NCBI GenBank assembly: GCA_014843695.1
Contig: CM026393.1
Coordinates: 3,318,615 to 3,382,614 of the forward strand
Source: Archivesica marissinica
Lineage: Eukaryota > Mollusca > Bivalvia > Venerida > Vesicomyidae
Length of the DNA stretch: 64,000 nucleotides
Direction of reading: 5' to 3'
The position numbers and the translations under genes are program-made. The notes below the pieces were generated by a model. It did no database searches, was not told the origin of the DNA, and saw only the letters and a list, made by a program, of their open reading frames with translations. This document shows, piece after piece, positions 1 to 12,921 of this stretch. Position 1 is the stretch's first letter, and every line of letters begins with the position of its first letter.

Positions 1-1257
1 CCGTGATATTGTATAGTGGTGTTCTCAATAACCATTGTGTCCGGGACCCGTGATATTGTATAACGGTGGTCTCAATAACCATTGTGTCCGGGGACCGTGA
101 TATTGTATAGTGGTGGTCTCAATAACCATTGTGTCCGGGGACCGTGATATTGTATAGTGGTGGTCTCAATAACCATTGTGACCGGGACCCGTGATATTGT
201 ATAGTGGTGGTCTCAATAACCATTGTGACCGGGACCCGTGATATTGTATAGTGGTGTTCTCAATAACCATTGTGACCGGGGCACGTGATATTGTATAGTG
301 GTGTTCTCAATAAACATTGTGTCCGGGGCCCGTGATATTGTATAGCGGTGTTCTCAATAACCATTGTGACCGGGACCCGTGATATTGTATAGTGGTGTTC
401 TCAATAACCATTGTGTCCGGGGCCCGTGATATTGTATAGCGGTGTTCTCAATAACCATTGTGACCGGGACCCGTGATATTGTATAGCGGTGTTCTCAATA
501 ACCATTGTGACCGGGACACGTGATATTGTATAGTGGTGTTCTCAATAACCATTGTGTCCAGGGCCCGTGATATTGTATAGCGGTGTTCTCAATAACCATT
601 GTGACCGGGACCGTGATATTGTATAGTGGTGTTCTCAATAACCATTGTGTCCGGGGCCCGTGATATTGTATAGTGGTGGTCTCAATAACCATTGTGACCG
701 GGACCCATGATATTGTATAGTGGTGTTCTCAATAACCATTGTGTCCGGGACACGTGATATTGTATAGCGGTGGTCTCAATAACCATTGTGTCCGGGACCC
801 GTGATATTGTATAGTGGTGTTCTCAATAACCATTGTGTCCAGGGCCCGTGATATTGTATAGTGGTGTTCTCAATAACCATTGTGACCGGGACCCGTGATA
901 TTGTATAGTGGTGTTCTCAATAACCATTGTGTCCGGGACCCGTGATATTGTATAGTGGTGTTCTCAATAACCATTGTGTCCGGGACCCGTGATATTGTAT
1001 AGTGGTGTTCTCAATAACCATTGTGACCGGGACCCGTGATATTGTATAGTGGTGGTCTCAATAACCATTGTGACCGGGGATCGTGATATAGCATAGCGGT
1101 GGTCTCAATAACCATTGTGACCGGGGACCGTGATATTGTATAGCGGTGGTCTCAATAACCATTGTGACCGGGACCCGTGATATTGTATAGTGGTGTTCTC
1201 AATAACCATTGTGACCGGGGACCGTGATATTGTATAGCGGTGGTCTCAATAACCATT

Positions 1258-1460
1258 AATTTATACACATTTATTTTAGCTCGATTGCGAAACAAGTTAT
1301 TTCAACTTATATTAATCACTCTCGAGACCTCATTCCTGGTGGAATCCATCGGCACGAGGGAGAGAGAAGAGGCAATGTGGAATTGTAATGCCTTGCCTAA
1401 GGGCACAATCGTAACGGCTCCAGCGGGGCTCGAACTCCGGACCTTTCTGCACCTGAAGCG
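1258..1460 (-). mobile_element. SINE-A, 5'-truncated, satellite copy 1
   Basis: This is a 203-bp tRNA-derived SINE fragment on the minus strand. Its 3' tail is at the left (aatttatacacatttatttt). The body carries cccttaggcaaggca when read on the minus strand, and the remaining tRNA part has the B-box-like gagttcgagcccc. The tRNA 5' half with the A box is missing, unlike the full copy at 23522-23757. It is flanked by the direct repeat accatt (1252-1257 and 1461-1466), which fits a target-site duplication within a 47-bp unit. The unit after it carries the private variants ggggtccg and gtgatctc, and all the other copies are followed by nearly the same unit. Confidence 0.88.
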
Positions 1461-2124
1461 ACCATTGTGTCCGGGGTCCGTGATATTGTATAGTGGTGAT
1501 CTCAATAACCATTGTGTCCGGGGCCCGTGATATTGTATAGTGGTGTTCTCAATAACCATTGTGACCGGGGACCGTGATATTGTATAGTGGTGGTCTCAAT
1601 AACCATTGTGTCCGGGGCCCGTGATATTGTATAGCGGTGTTCTCAATAACCATTGTGACCGGGACCCGTGATATTGTATAGTGGTTGTCTCAATAACCAT
1701 TGTGTCCGGGGCCCGTGATATTGTATAGTGGTGGTCTCAATAACCACTGTGACCGGGGCCCGTGATATTGCATAGTGGTGGTCTCAATAACCATTGTGTC
1801 CGGGACCCGTGATATTGTATAGTGGTTGTCTCAATAACCATTGTGACCGGGGCCCGTGATATTGTATAGTGGTGGTCTCAATAACCATTGTGTCCGGGGC
1901 CCGTGATATTGTATAGTGGTGTTCTCAATAACCATTGTGTCCGGGACCCGTGATATTGTATAGTGGTGGTCTCAATAACCATTGTGACCGGGACCCGTGA
2001 TATTGTATAGTGGTGGTCTCAATAACCATTGTGACCGGGGATCGTGATATAGTATAGCGGTGGTCTCAATAACCATTGTGACCGGGGACCGTGATATTGT
2101 ATAGCGGTGGTCTCAATAACCATT

Positions 2125-2327
2125 AATTTATACACATTTATTTTAGCTCGATTGCGAAACAAGTTATTTCAACTTATATTAATCACTCTCGAGACCTCAT
2201 TCCTGGTGGAATCCATCGGCACGAGGGAGAGAGAAGAGGCAATGTGGAATTGTAATGCCTTGCCTAAGGGCACAATCGTAACGGCTCCAGCGGGGCTCGA
2301 ACTCCGGACCTTTCTGCACCTGAAGCG
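2125..2327 (-). mobile_element. SINE-A, satellite copy 2
   Basis: Same 203-bp fragment, same accatt junctions and same marker unit downstream as copy 1. It begins 867 bp after copy 1, which is 209 + 14 x 47, so exactly 14 satellite units lie between the copies. Confidence 0.88.
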
Positions 2328-3743
2328 ACCATTGTGTCCGGGGTCCGTGATATTGTATAGTGGTGATCTCAATAACCATTGTGTCCGGGGCCCGTGATAT
2401 TGTATAGCGGTGTTCTCATTAACCATTGTGTCCGGGACCCGTGATATTGTATAGTGGTGTTCTCAATAACCATTGTGTCCAGGGCCCGTGATATTGTATA
2501 GTGGTGTTCTCAATAACCATTGTGACCGGGGACCGTGATATTGTATAGTGGTGGTCTCAATAACCATTGTGACCGGGACCCGTGATATTGTATAGTGGTG
2601 TTCTCAATAACCATTGTGTCCGGGACCCGTGATATTGTATAGCGGTGGTCTCAATAACCATTGTGTCCGGGTCCCGTGATATTGTATAGTGGTGTTCTCA
2701 ATAACCATTGTGACCGGGGACCGTGATATTGTATAGCGGTGGTCTCAATAACCATTGTGACAGGGGACCGTGATATTGTATAGTGGTGGTCTCAATAACC
2801 ATTGTGTCCGGGGACCGTGATATTGTATAGTGGTGGTCTCAATAACCATTGTGTCCGGGGACCGTGATATTGTATAGTGGTGGTCTCAATAACCATTGTG
2901 ACCGGGACCTGTGATATTGTATAGTGGTGGTCTCAATAACCATTGTGACCGGGACCCGTGATATTGTATAGTGGTGTTCTCAATAACCATTGTGACCGGG
3001 GCACGTGATATTGTATAGTGGTGTTCTCAATAAACATTGTGTCCGGGGCCCGTGATATTGTATAGCGGTGTTCTCAATAACCATTGTGACCGGGACCCGT
3101 GATATTGTATAGTGGTGTTCTCAATAACCATTGTGTCCGGGGCACGTGATATTGTATAGCGGTGTTCTCAATAACCATTGTGACCGGGACCCGTGATATT
3201 GTATAGCGGTGTTCTCAATAACCATTGTGACTGGGACCCGTGATATTGTATAGTGGTGTTCTCAATAACCATTGTGTCCGGGGCCCGTGATATTGTATAG
3301 CTGTGTTCTCAATAACCATTGTGACCGGGACCCGTGATATTGTATAGTGGTGTTCTCAATAACCATTGTGTCCGGGGCCCGTGATATTGTATAGTGGTGT
3401 TCTCAATAACCATTGTGACCGGGACCCGTGATATTGTATAGTGGTGTTCTCAATAACCATTGTGTCCGGGACCCGTGATATTGTATAGTGGTGTTCTCAA
3501 TAACCATTGTGTCCGGGACCCGTGATATTGTATAGTGGTGTTCTCAATAACCATTGTGACCGGGACCCGTGATATTGTATAGTGGTGGTCTCAATAACCA
3601 TTGTGACCGGGGATCGTGATATAGTATAGCGGTGGTCTCAATAACCATTGTGACCGGGGACCGTGATATTGTATAGCGGTGGTCTCAATAACCATTGTGA
3701 CCGGGGACCGTGATATTGTATAGCGGTGGTCTCAATAACCATT

Positions 3744-3946
3744 AATTTATACACATTTATTTTAGCTCGATTGCGAAACAAGTTATTTCAACTTATATTA
3801 ATCACTCTCGAGACCTCATTCCTGGTGGAATCCATCGGCACGAGGGAGAGAGAAGAGGCAATGTGGAATTGTAATGCCTTGCCTAAGGGCACAATCGTAA
3901 CGGCTCCAGCGGGGCTCGAACTCCGGACCTTTCTGCACCTGAAGCG
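3744..3946 (-). mobile_element. SINE-A, satellite copy 3
   Basis: Same fragment and junctions. It begins 1619 bp after copy 2, which is 209 + 30 x 47. Confidence 0.88.
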
Positions 3947-4798
3947 ACCATTGTGTCCGGGGTCCGTGATATTGTATAGTGGTGATCTCAATAACCATTG
4001 TGTCCGGGGCCCGTGATATTGTATAGTGGTGTTCTCAATAACCATTGTGACCGGGGACCGTGATATTGTATAGTGGTGGTCTCAATAACCATTGTGTCCG
4101 GGGCCCGTGATATTGTATAGCGGTGTTCTCAATAACCATTGTGACCGGGGCCCGTGATATTGTATAGTGGCGTTCTCAATAACCATTGTGTCCGGGACCC
4201 GTGATATTGTATAGTGGTGTTCTCAATAACCATTGTGTCCGGGGCCCGTGATATTGTATAGCGGTGTTCTCAATAACCATTGTGACCGGGGACCGTGATA
4301 TTGTATAGTGGTGGTGTCAATAACCATTGTGTCCGGGACCCGTGATATTGTATAGTGGTGTTCTCAATAACCATTGTGTCCAGGGCCCGTGATATTGTAT
4401 AGTGGTGTTCTCAATAACCATTGTGACCGGGGACCGTGATATTGTATAGTGGTGGTCTCAATAACCATTGTGACCGGGACCCGTGATATTGTATAGTGGT
4501 GTTCTCAATAACCATTGTGTCCGGGACCCGTGATATTGTATAGCGGTGGTCTCAATAACCATTGTGTCCGGGTCCCGTGATATTGTATAGTGGTGTTCTC
4601 AATAACCATTGTGACCGGGGACCGTGATATTGTATAGCGGTGGTCTCAATAACCATTGTGACAGGGACCCGTGATATTGTATAGTGGTATTCTCAATAAC
4701 CATTGTGTCCGGGGCCCGTGATATTGTATAGCGGTGTTCTCAATAACCATTGTGACCGGGGACCGTGATATTGTATAGCGGTGGTCTCAATAACCATT

Positions 4799-5001
4799 AA
4801 TTTATACACATTTATTTTAGCTCGATTGCGAAACAAGTTATTTCAACTTATATTAATCACTCTCGAGACCTCATTCCTGGTGGAATCCATCGGCACGAGG
4901 GAGAGAGAAGAGGCAATGTGGAATTGTAATGCCTTGCCTAAGGGCACAATCGTAACGGCTCCAGCGGGGCTCGAACTCAGGACCTTTCTGCACCTGAAGC
5001 G
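4799..5001 (-). mobile_element. SINE-A, satellite copy 4
   Basis: Same fragment and junctions. It begins 1055 bp after copy 3, which is 209 + 18 x 47. It has one private change, C to A at 4979 (ctcgaactcagg instead of ctcgaactccgg), next to the B-box-like region. Confidence 0.88.
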
Positions 5002-6369
5002 ACCATTGTGTCCGGGGTCCGTGATATTGTATAGTGGTGATCTCAATAACCATTGTGTCCGGGGCCCGTGATATTGTATAGTGGTGATCTCAATAACCAT
5101 TGTGTCCGGGGCCCGTGGTATTGTATAGCGGTGTTCTCAATAACCATAGTGTCCGGGGGCCGTGAATTGTATAGCGGTGTTCTCAATAACCATTGTGACC
5201 GGGACCGTGATATTGTATAGTGGTTGTCTCAATAACCATTGTGTCCGGGGCCCGTGATATTGTATAGTGGTGGTCTCAATAACCCACTGTGACCGGGGCC
5301 CGTGATATTGCATAGTGGTGGTCTCAATAACCATTGTGTCCGGGACCCGTGATATTGTATAGTGGTTGTCTCAATAACCATTGTGACCGGGGCCCGTGAT
5401 ATTGTATAGTGGTGGTCTCAATAACCATTGTGTCCGGGGTCCGTGATATTGTATAGTGGTGGTCTCAATGACCATTGTGTCCGGGACCCGTGATATGGTA
5501 TAGTGGTGGTCTCAATAACCATTGTGACCGGGGCACGTGATATTGTATAGTGGTGGTCTCAATAACCATTGTGTCCGGGACCCGTGATATTGTATAGTGG
5601 TGTTCTCAATAACCATTGTGTCCGGGACCCGTGATATTGTATAGTGGTGTTCTCAATAACCATTGTGTCCGGGACCCGTGATATTGTATAGTGGTGTTCT
5701 CAATAACCATTGTGTCCGGGGACCGTGATATTGTATAGTGGTGTTCTCAATAACCATTGTGACCGGGGACCGTGATATTGTATAGTGGTGGTCTCAATAA
5801 CCATTGTGACCGGGACCCGTGATATTGTATAGTGGTGTTCTCAATAACCATTGTGTCCGGGACCCGTGATATTGTATAGCGGTGTTCTCAATAACCATTG
5901 TGTCCGGGACCCGTGATATTGTATAGTGGTGTTCTCAATAACCATTGTGTCCAGGGCCCGTGATATTGTATAGTGGTGTTCTCAATAACCATTGTGACCG
6001 GGGACCGTGATATTGTATAGTGGTGGTCTCAATAACCATTGTGACCGGGACCCGTGATATTGTATAGTGGTGTTCTCAATAACCATTGTGTCCGGGACCC
6101 GTGATATTGTATAGCGGTGGTCTCAATAACCATTGTGTCCGGGTCCCGTGATATTGTATAGTGGTGTTCTCAATAACCATTGTGACCGGGGACCGTGATA
6201 TTGCATAGCGGTGGTCTCAATAACCATTGTGACAGTGACCCGTGATATTGTATAGTGGTGTTCTCAATAACCATTGTGTCCGGGGCCCGTGATATTGTAT
6301 AGCGGTGTTCTCAATAACCATTGTGACCGGGGACCGTGATATTGTATAGCGGTGGTCTCAATAACCATT

Positions 6370-6572
6370 AATTTATACACATTTATTTTAGCTCGATTGC
6401 GAAACAAGTTATTTCAACTTATATTAATCACTCTCGAGACCTCATTCCTGGTGGAATCCATCGGCACGAGGGAGAGAGAAGAGGCAATGTGGAATTGTAA
6501 TGCCTTGCCTAAGGGCACAATCGTAACGGCTCCAGCGGGGCTCGAACTCCGGACCTTTCTGCACCTGAAGCG
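6370..6572 (-). mobile_element. SINE-A, satellite copy 5
   Basis: Same fragment and junctions. It begins 1571 bp after copy 4, one base short of 209 + 29 x 47. The sequence after it, with cccgtggtattg and then a shortened gggggccgtgaattg unit, repeats the segment after copy 4, so a longer block was duplicated together with the SINE. Confidence 0.88.
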
Positions 6573-8129
6573 ACCATTGTGTCCGGGGTCCGTGATATTG
6601 TATAGTGGTGATCTCAATAACCATTGTGTCCGGGGCCCGTGATATTGTATAGTGGTGATCTCAATAACCATTGTGTCCGGGGCCCGTGGTATTGTATAGC
6701 GGTGTTCTCAATAACCATAGTGTCCGGGGGCCGTGAATTGTATAGCGGTGTTCTCAATAACCATTGTGACCGGGACCCGTGATATTGTATAGTGGTTGTC
6801 TCAATAACCATTGTGTCCGGGGCCCGTGATATTGTATAGTGGTGGTCTCAATAACCCACTGTGACCGGGGCCCGTGATATTGCATAGTGGTGGTCTCAAT
6901 AACCATTGTGTCCGGGACCCGTGATATTGTATAGTGGTTGTCTCAATAACCATTGTGACCGGGGCCCGTGATATTGTATAGTGGTGGTCTCAATAACCAT
7001 TGTGTCCGGGGCCCGTGATATTGTATAGTGGTGGTCTCAATGACCATTGTGTCCGGGACCCGTGATATGGTATAGTGGTGGTCTCAATAACCATTGTGAC
7101 CGGGGCACGTGATATTGTATAGTGGTGGTCTCAATAACCATTGTGTCCGGGACCCGTGATATTGTATAGCGGTGGTCTCAATAACCATTGTGTCCAGGGC
7201 CCGTGATATTGTATAGTGGTTGTTTCAATAACCATTGTGTCCGGGACCCGTGATATTGTATAGTGGTGTTCTCAATAACCATTGTGTCCGGGGACCGTGA
7301 TATTGTATAGTGGTGTTCTCAATAACCATTGTGACCGGGGACCGTGATATTGTATAGTGGTTGTCTCAAGAACCATTGTGTCCGGGGACCGTGATATTGT
7401 ATAGTGGTGTTCTCAATAACCATTGTGACCGGGGACCGTGATATTGTATAGTGGTGGTCTCAATAACCATTGTGACCGGGACCCGTGATATTGTATAGTG
7501 GTGTTCTCAATAACCATTGTGTCCGGGACCCGTGATATTGTATAGCGGTGGTCTCAATAACCATTGTGTCCGGGTCCCGTGATATAGTATAGTGGTGTTC
7601 TCAATAACCATTGTGACCGGGGACCGTGATATTGTATAGCGGTGGTCTCAATAACCATTGTGACCGGGACCCGTGATATTGTATAGTGGTGTTCTCAATA
7701 ACCATTGTGACCGGGGCACGTGATATTGTATAGTGGTGTTCTCAATAACCATTGTGACCGGGGCCCGTGATATTGTATAGTGTTGTTCTCAATAACCATT
7801 GTGTCCGGGGCCCGTGATATTGTATAGCGGTGTTCTCAATAACCATTGTGACCGGGGCCCGTGATATTGTATAGTGGTGTTCTCAATAACCATTGTGTCC
7901 GGGACCCGTGATATTGTATAGTGGTGTTCTCAATAACCATTGTGTCCGGGACCCGTGATATTGTATAGTGGTTTTCTCAATAACCATTGTGTCCGGGGCC
8001 CGTGATATTGTATAGCGGTGTTCTCAATAACCATTGTGACCGGGGACCGTGATATTGTATAACGGTGTTCTCAATAACCATTGTGACCGGGGACCGTGAT
8101 ATTGTATAGCGGTGGTCTCAATAACCATT

Positions 8130-8332
8130 AATTTATACACATTTATTTTAGCTCGATTGCGAAACAAGTTATTTCAACTTATATTAATCACTCTCGAGAC
8201 CTCATTCCTGGTGGAATCCATCGGCACGAGGGAGAGAGAAGAGGCAATGTGGAATTGTAATGCCTTGCCTAAGGGCACAATCGTAACGGCTCCAGCGGGG
8301 CTCGAACTCCGGACCTTTCTGCACCTGAAGCG
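8130..8332 (-). mobile_element. SINE-A, satellite copy 6
   Basis: Same fragment and junctions. It begins 1760 bp after copy 5, which is 209 + 33 x 47. The downstream block again carries the cccgtggtattg and gggggccgtgaattg units. Confidence 0.88.
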
Positions 8333-9841
8333 ACCATTGTGTCCGGGGTCCGTGATATTGTATAGTGGTGATCTCAATAACCATTGTGTCCGGGGCCCGT
8401 GATATTGTATAGTGGTGATCTCAATAACCATTGTGTCCGGGGCCCGTGGTATTGTATAGCGGTGTTCTCAATAACCATAGTGTCCGGGGGCCGTGAATTG
8501 TATAGCGGTGTTCTCAATAACCATTGTGACCGGGACCCGTGATATTGTATAGTGTGTTCTCAATAACCATTGTGTCCAGGGCCCGTGATATTGTATAGTG
8601 GTGTTCTCAATAACCATTGTGTCCGGGGACCGTGATATTGTATAGTGGTGGTCTCAATAACCATTGTGACCGGGACCCGTAATATTGTATAGTGGTGTTC
8701 TCAATAACCATTGTGACCGGGGCACGTGATATTGTATAGTGGTGGTCTCAATAACCATTGTGACCGGGGGACCGTGATATTGTATAGTGGTGGTCTCAAT
8801 AACCATTGTGACCGGGGCCCGTGATATTGTATAGTGGTGGTCTCAATAACCATTGTGTCCGGGGCCCGTGATATTGTATAGTGGTGGTCTCAATGACCAT
8901 TGTGTCCGGGACCCGTGATATGGTATAGTGGTGGTCTCAATAACCATTGTGACCGGGGCACGTGATATTGTATAGTGGTGGTCACAATAACCATTGTGTC
9001 CGGGACCCGTGATATTGTATAGCGGTGGTCTCAATAACCATTGTGTCCAGGGCCCGTGATATTGTATAGTGGTTGTTTCAATAACCATTGTGTCCGGGAC
9101 CCGTGATATTGTATAGTGGTGTTCTCAATAACCATTGTGTCCGGGGACCGTGATATTGTATAGTGGTGTTCTCAATAACCATTGTGACCGGGGACCGTGA
9201 TATTGTATAGTGGTGTTCTCAATAACCATTGTGTCCGGGGACCGTGATATTGTATAGTGGTGTTCTCAATAACCATTGTGACCGGGGCCCGTGATATTGT
9301 ATAGTGGTGGTCTCAATAACCATTGTGACCGGGACCCGTGATATTGTATAGTGGTGTTCTCAATAACCATTGTGTCCGGGACCCGTGATATTGTATAGTG
9401 GTGTTCTCAATAACCATTGTGTCCGGGGCCCGTGATATTGTATAGTGGTGTTCTCAATAACCATTGTGACCGGGGACCGTGATATTGTATAGTGGTGGTC
9501 TCAATAACCATTGTGACCGGGACCCGTGATATTGTATAGTGGTGTTCTCAATAACCATTGTGACCGGGACCCGTGATATTGTATAGCGGTGTTCTCAATA
9601 ACCATTGTGTCCGGGACCCGTGATATTGTATAGTGGTGTTCTCAATAACCATTGTGACCGGGGCCCGTGATATTGTATAGTGGTGTTCTCAATAACCATT
9701 GTGACCGGGGCCCGTGATATTGTATAGTGGTGTTCTCAATAACCATTGTGTCCGGGGCCCGTGATATTGTATAGCGGTGTTCTCAATAACCATTGTGACC
9801 GGGGACCGTGATATTGTATAGCGGTGGTCTCAATAACCATT

Positions 9842-10044
9842 AATTTATACACATTTATTTTAGCTCGATTGCGAAACAAGTTATTTCAACTTATATTAAT
9901 CACTCTCGAGACCTCATTCCTGGTGGAATCCATCGGCACGAGGGAGAGAGAAGAGGCAATGTGGAATTGTAATGCCTTGCCTAAGGGCACAATCGTAACG
10001 GCTCCAGCGGGGCTCGAACTCCGGACCTTTCTGCACCTGAAGCG
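9842..10044 (-). mobile_element. SINE-A, satellite copy 7
   Basis: Same fragment and junctions. It begins 1712 bp after copy 6, one base short of 209 + 32 x 47. The satellite that follows, from about 10125, is unusually rich in single-base deletions. Confidence 0.88.
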
Positions 10045-11499
10045 ACCATTGTGTCCGGGGTCCGTGATATTGTATAGTGGTGATCTCAATAACCATTGTG
10101 TCCGGGGCCCGTGATATTGTATAGTGGTGTTTTTGTGCGGTGTTCTCATAACCATTGTGCCGGGACCCGTGATATTTATAGTGGTTGTCTCAATAACCAT
10201 TGTGTCCGGGGCCCGTGATATTGTATAGTGGTGGTCTCAATACCATGTGACCGGGGCCGTGATATTGATAGTGGTGGTCTCAATAACCATTGTGTCCGGG
10301 ACCCGTGATATTGTATAGTGGTTGTCTCAATAACCATTGTGACCGGGGCCCGTGATATTGTATAGTGGTGGTCTCAATAACCATTGTGTCCGGGGCCCGT
10401 GATATTGTATAGTGGTGGTCTCAATGACCATTGTGTCCGGGACCCGTGATATGGTATAGTGGTGGTCTCAATAACCATTGTGACGGGGCACGTGATATTG
10501 TATAGTGGTGGTCTCAAAACCATTGTGTCCGGGACCCGTGATATTGTATAGCGGTGGTCTCAATAACCATTGTGTCCGGGCCCGTGATATTGTATAGTGG
10601 TTGTTTCAATAACCATTGTGTCCGGGACCCGTGATATTGTATAGTGGGTCTCAATAACCATTGTGTCGGGGACCGTGATATTGTATAGTGGTGTTCTATA
10701 ACCATTGTGACCGGGACCGTGATATTGTATAGTGGTTGTCTCAAGAACATTGTGTCGGGACCGTGATATTGTATAGTGGTGTTCTCAATAACCATTGTGA
10801 CCGGGGACCGTGATATTGTATAGTGGTGGTCTCAATAACCATTGTGACCGGGACCCGTGATATTGTATAGTGGTGTTCTCAATAACCATTGTGTCCGGGA
10901 CCCGTGATATTGTATAGCGGTGGTCTCAATAACCATTGTGTCCGGGTCCCGTGATATAGTATAGTGGTGTTCTCAATAACCATTGTGACCGGGGACCGTG
11001 ATATTGTATAGCGGTGGTCTCAATAACCATTGTGACCGGACCCGTGATATTGTATAGTGGTGTTCTCAATAACCATTGTGACCGGGGCCGTGATATTGTA
11101 TAGTGGTGTTCTCAATAACCATTGTGACCGGGGCCCGTGATATTGTATAGTGTTGTTCTCAATAACCATTGTGTCCGGGGCCCGTGATATTGTATAGCGG
11201 TGTTCTCAATAACCATTGTGACCGGGGCCCGTGATATTGTATAGTGGTGTTCTCAATAACCATTGTGTCCGGGACCCGTGATATTGTATAGTGGTGTTCT
11301 CAATAACCATTGTGTCCGGGACCCGTGATATTGTATAGTGGTGTTCTCAATAACCATTGTGTCCGGGGCCCGTGATATTGTATAGCGGTGTTCTCAATAA
11401 CCATTGTGACCGGGGACCGTGATATTGTATAACGGTGTTCTCAATAACCATTGTGACCGGGGACCGTGATATTGTATAGCGGTGGTCTCAATAACCATT

Positions 11500-11702
11500 A
11501 ATTTATACACATTTATTTTAGCTCGATTGCGAAACAAGTTATTTCAACTTATATTAATCACTCTCGAGACCTCATTCCTGGTGGAATCCATCGGCACGAG
11601 GGAGAGAGAAGAGGCAATGTGGAATTGTAATGCCTTGCCTAAGGGCACAATCGTAACGGCTCCAGCGGGGCTCGAACTCCGGACCTTTCTGCACCTGAAG
11701 CG
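11500..11702 (-). mobile_element. SINE-A, satellite copy 8
   Basis: Same fragment and junctions. It begins 1658 bp after copy 7. This spacing is not a whole number of units, because the indel-rich patch at 10125-10790 lies between them. Confidence 0.87.
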
Positions 11703-11718
11703 ACCATTGTGTCCGGGG

Positions 11719-12700
11719 TCCGTGATATTGTATAGTGGTGATCTCAATAACCATTGTGTCCGGGGCCCGTGATATTGTATAGTGGTGATCTCAATAACCA
11801 TTGTGTCCGGGGCCCGTGGTATTGTATAGCGGTGTTCTCAATAACCATAGTGTCCGGGGGCCGTGAATTGTATAGCGGTGTTCTCAATAACCATTGTGAC
11901 CGGGACCCGTGATATTGTATAGTGTGTTCTCAATAACCATTGTGTCCAGGGCCCGTGATATTGTATAGTGGTGTTCTCAATAACCATTGTGTCCGGGGAC
12001 CGTGATATTGTATAGTGGTGGTCTCAATAACCATTGTGACCGGGACCCGTAATATTGTATAGTGGTGTTCTCAATAACCATTGTGACCGGGGCACGTGAT
12101 ATTGTATAGTGGTGGTCTCAATAACCATTGTGACCGGGGGACCGTGATATTGTATAGTGGTGGTCTCAATAACCATTGTGACCGGGGCCCGTGATATTGT
12201 ATAGTGGTGGTCTCAATAACCATTGTGTCCGGGGCCGTGATATTGTATAGTGGTGGTCTCAATGACCATTGTGTCCGGGACCCGTGATATGGTATAGTGG
12301 TGGTCTCAATAACCATTGTGGGGGGTGTTTGTTGTGGTGGTTTTGTGTCCGGGACCCGTGATATTGTATAGCGGTGGTCTCAATAACCATTGTGTCCAGG
12401 GCCCGTGATATTGTATAGTGGTTGTTCAATAACCATTGTGTCCGGGACCCGTGATATTGTATAGTGGTGTTCTCAATAACCATTGTGTCCGGGGACCGTG
12501 ATATTGTATAGTGGTGTTCTCATAACCATTGTGACCGGGGACCGTGATATTGTATAGTGGTGTTCTCAATAACCATTGTGACCGGGGACCGTGATATTGT
12601 ATAGTGGTGGTCTCAATAACCATTGTGACCGGGACCCGTGATATTGTATAGTGGTGTTCTCAATAACCATTGTGACCGGGGACCGTGATATTGTATAGCG
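11719..12700. repeat. Satellite segment between SINE copies 8 and 9
   Basis: 47-bp units continue here. The segment reproduces the block seen after copy 6, including the shortened tatagtgtgttctc unit and the gggggaccg unit. It contains a disrupted stretch at about 12320-12345, where the unit is replaced by a G/T-rich string (ggggggtgtttgttgtgg). Confidence 0.75.
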
Positions 12701-12718
12701 GTGGTCTCAATAACCATT

Positions 12719-12921
12719 AATTTATACACATTTATTTTAGCTCGATTGCGAAACAAGTTATTTCAACTTATATTAATCACTCTCGAGACCTCATTCCTGG
12801 TGGAATCCATCGGCACGAGGGAGAGAGAAGAGGCAATGTGGAATTGTAATGCCTTGCCTAAGGGCACAATCGTAACGGCTCCAGCGGGGCTCGAACTCCG
12901 GACCTTTCTGCACCTGAAGCG
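12719..12921 (-). mobile_element. SINE-A, satellite copy 9
   Basis: Same fragment and junctions, beginning 1219 bp after copy 8. The following marker unit reads ccgggttccg instead of ggggtccg. This is the last SINE copy before the array ends at about 13673. Confidence 0.88.

Noticed and set aside
282..288. CACGTG E-box-like palindromes in some 47-bp units
   Set aside because: They arise from single-base variants in a minority of units, with no sign of selection.
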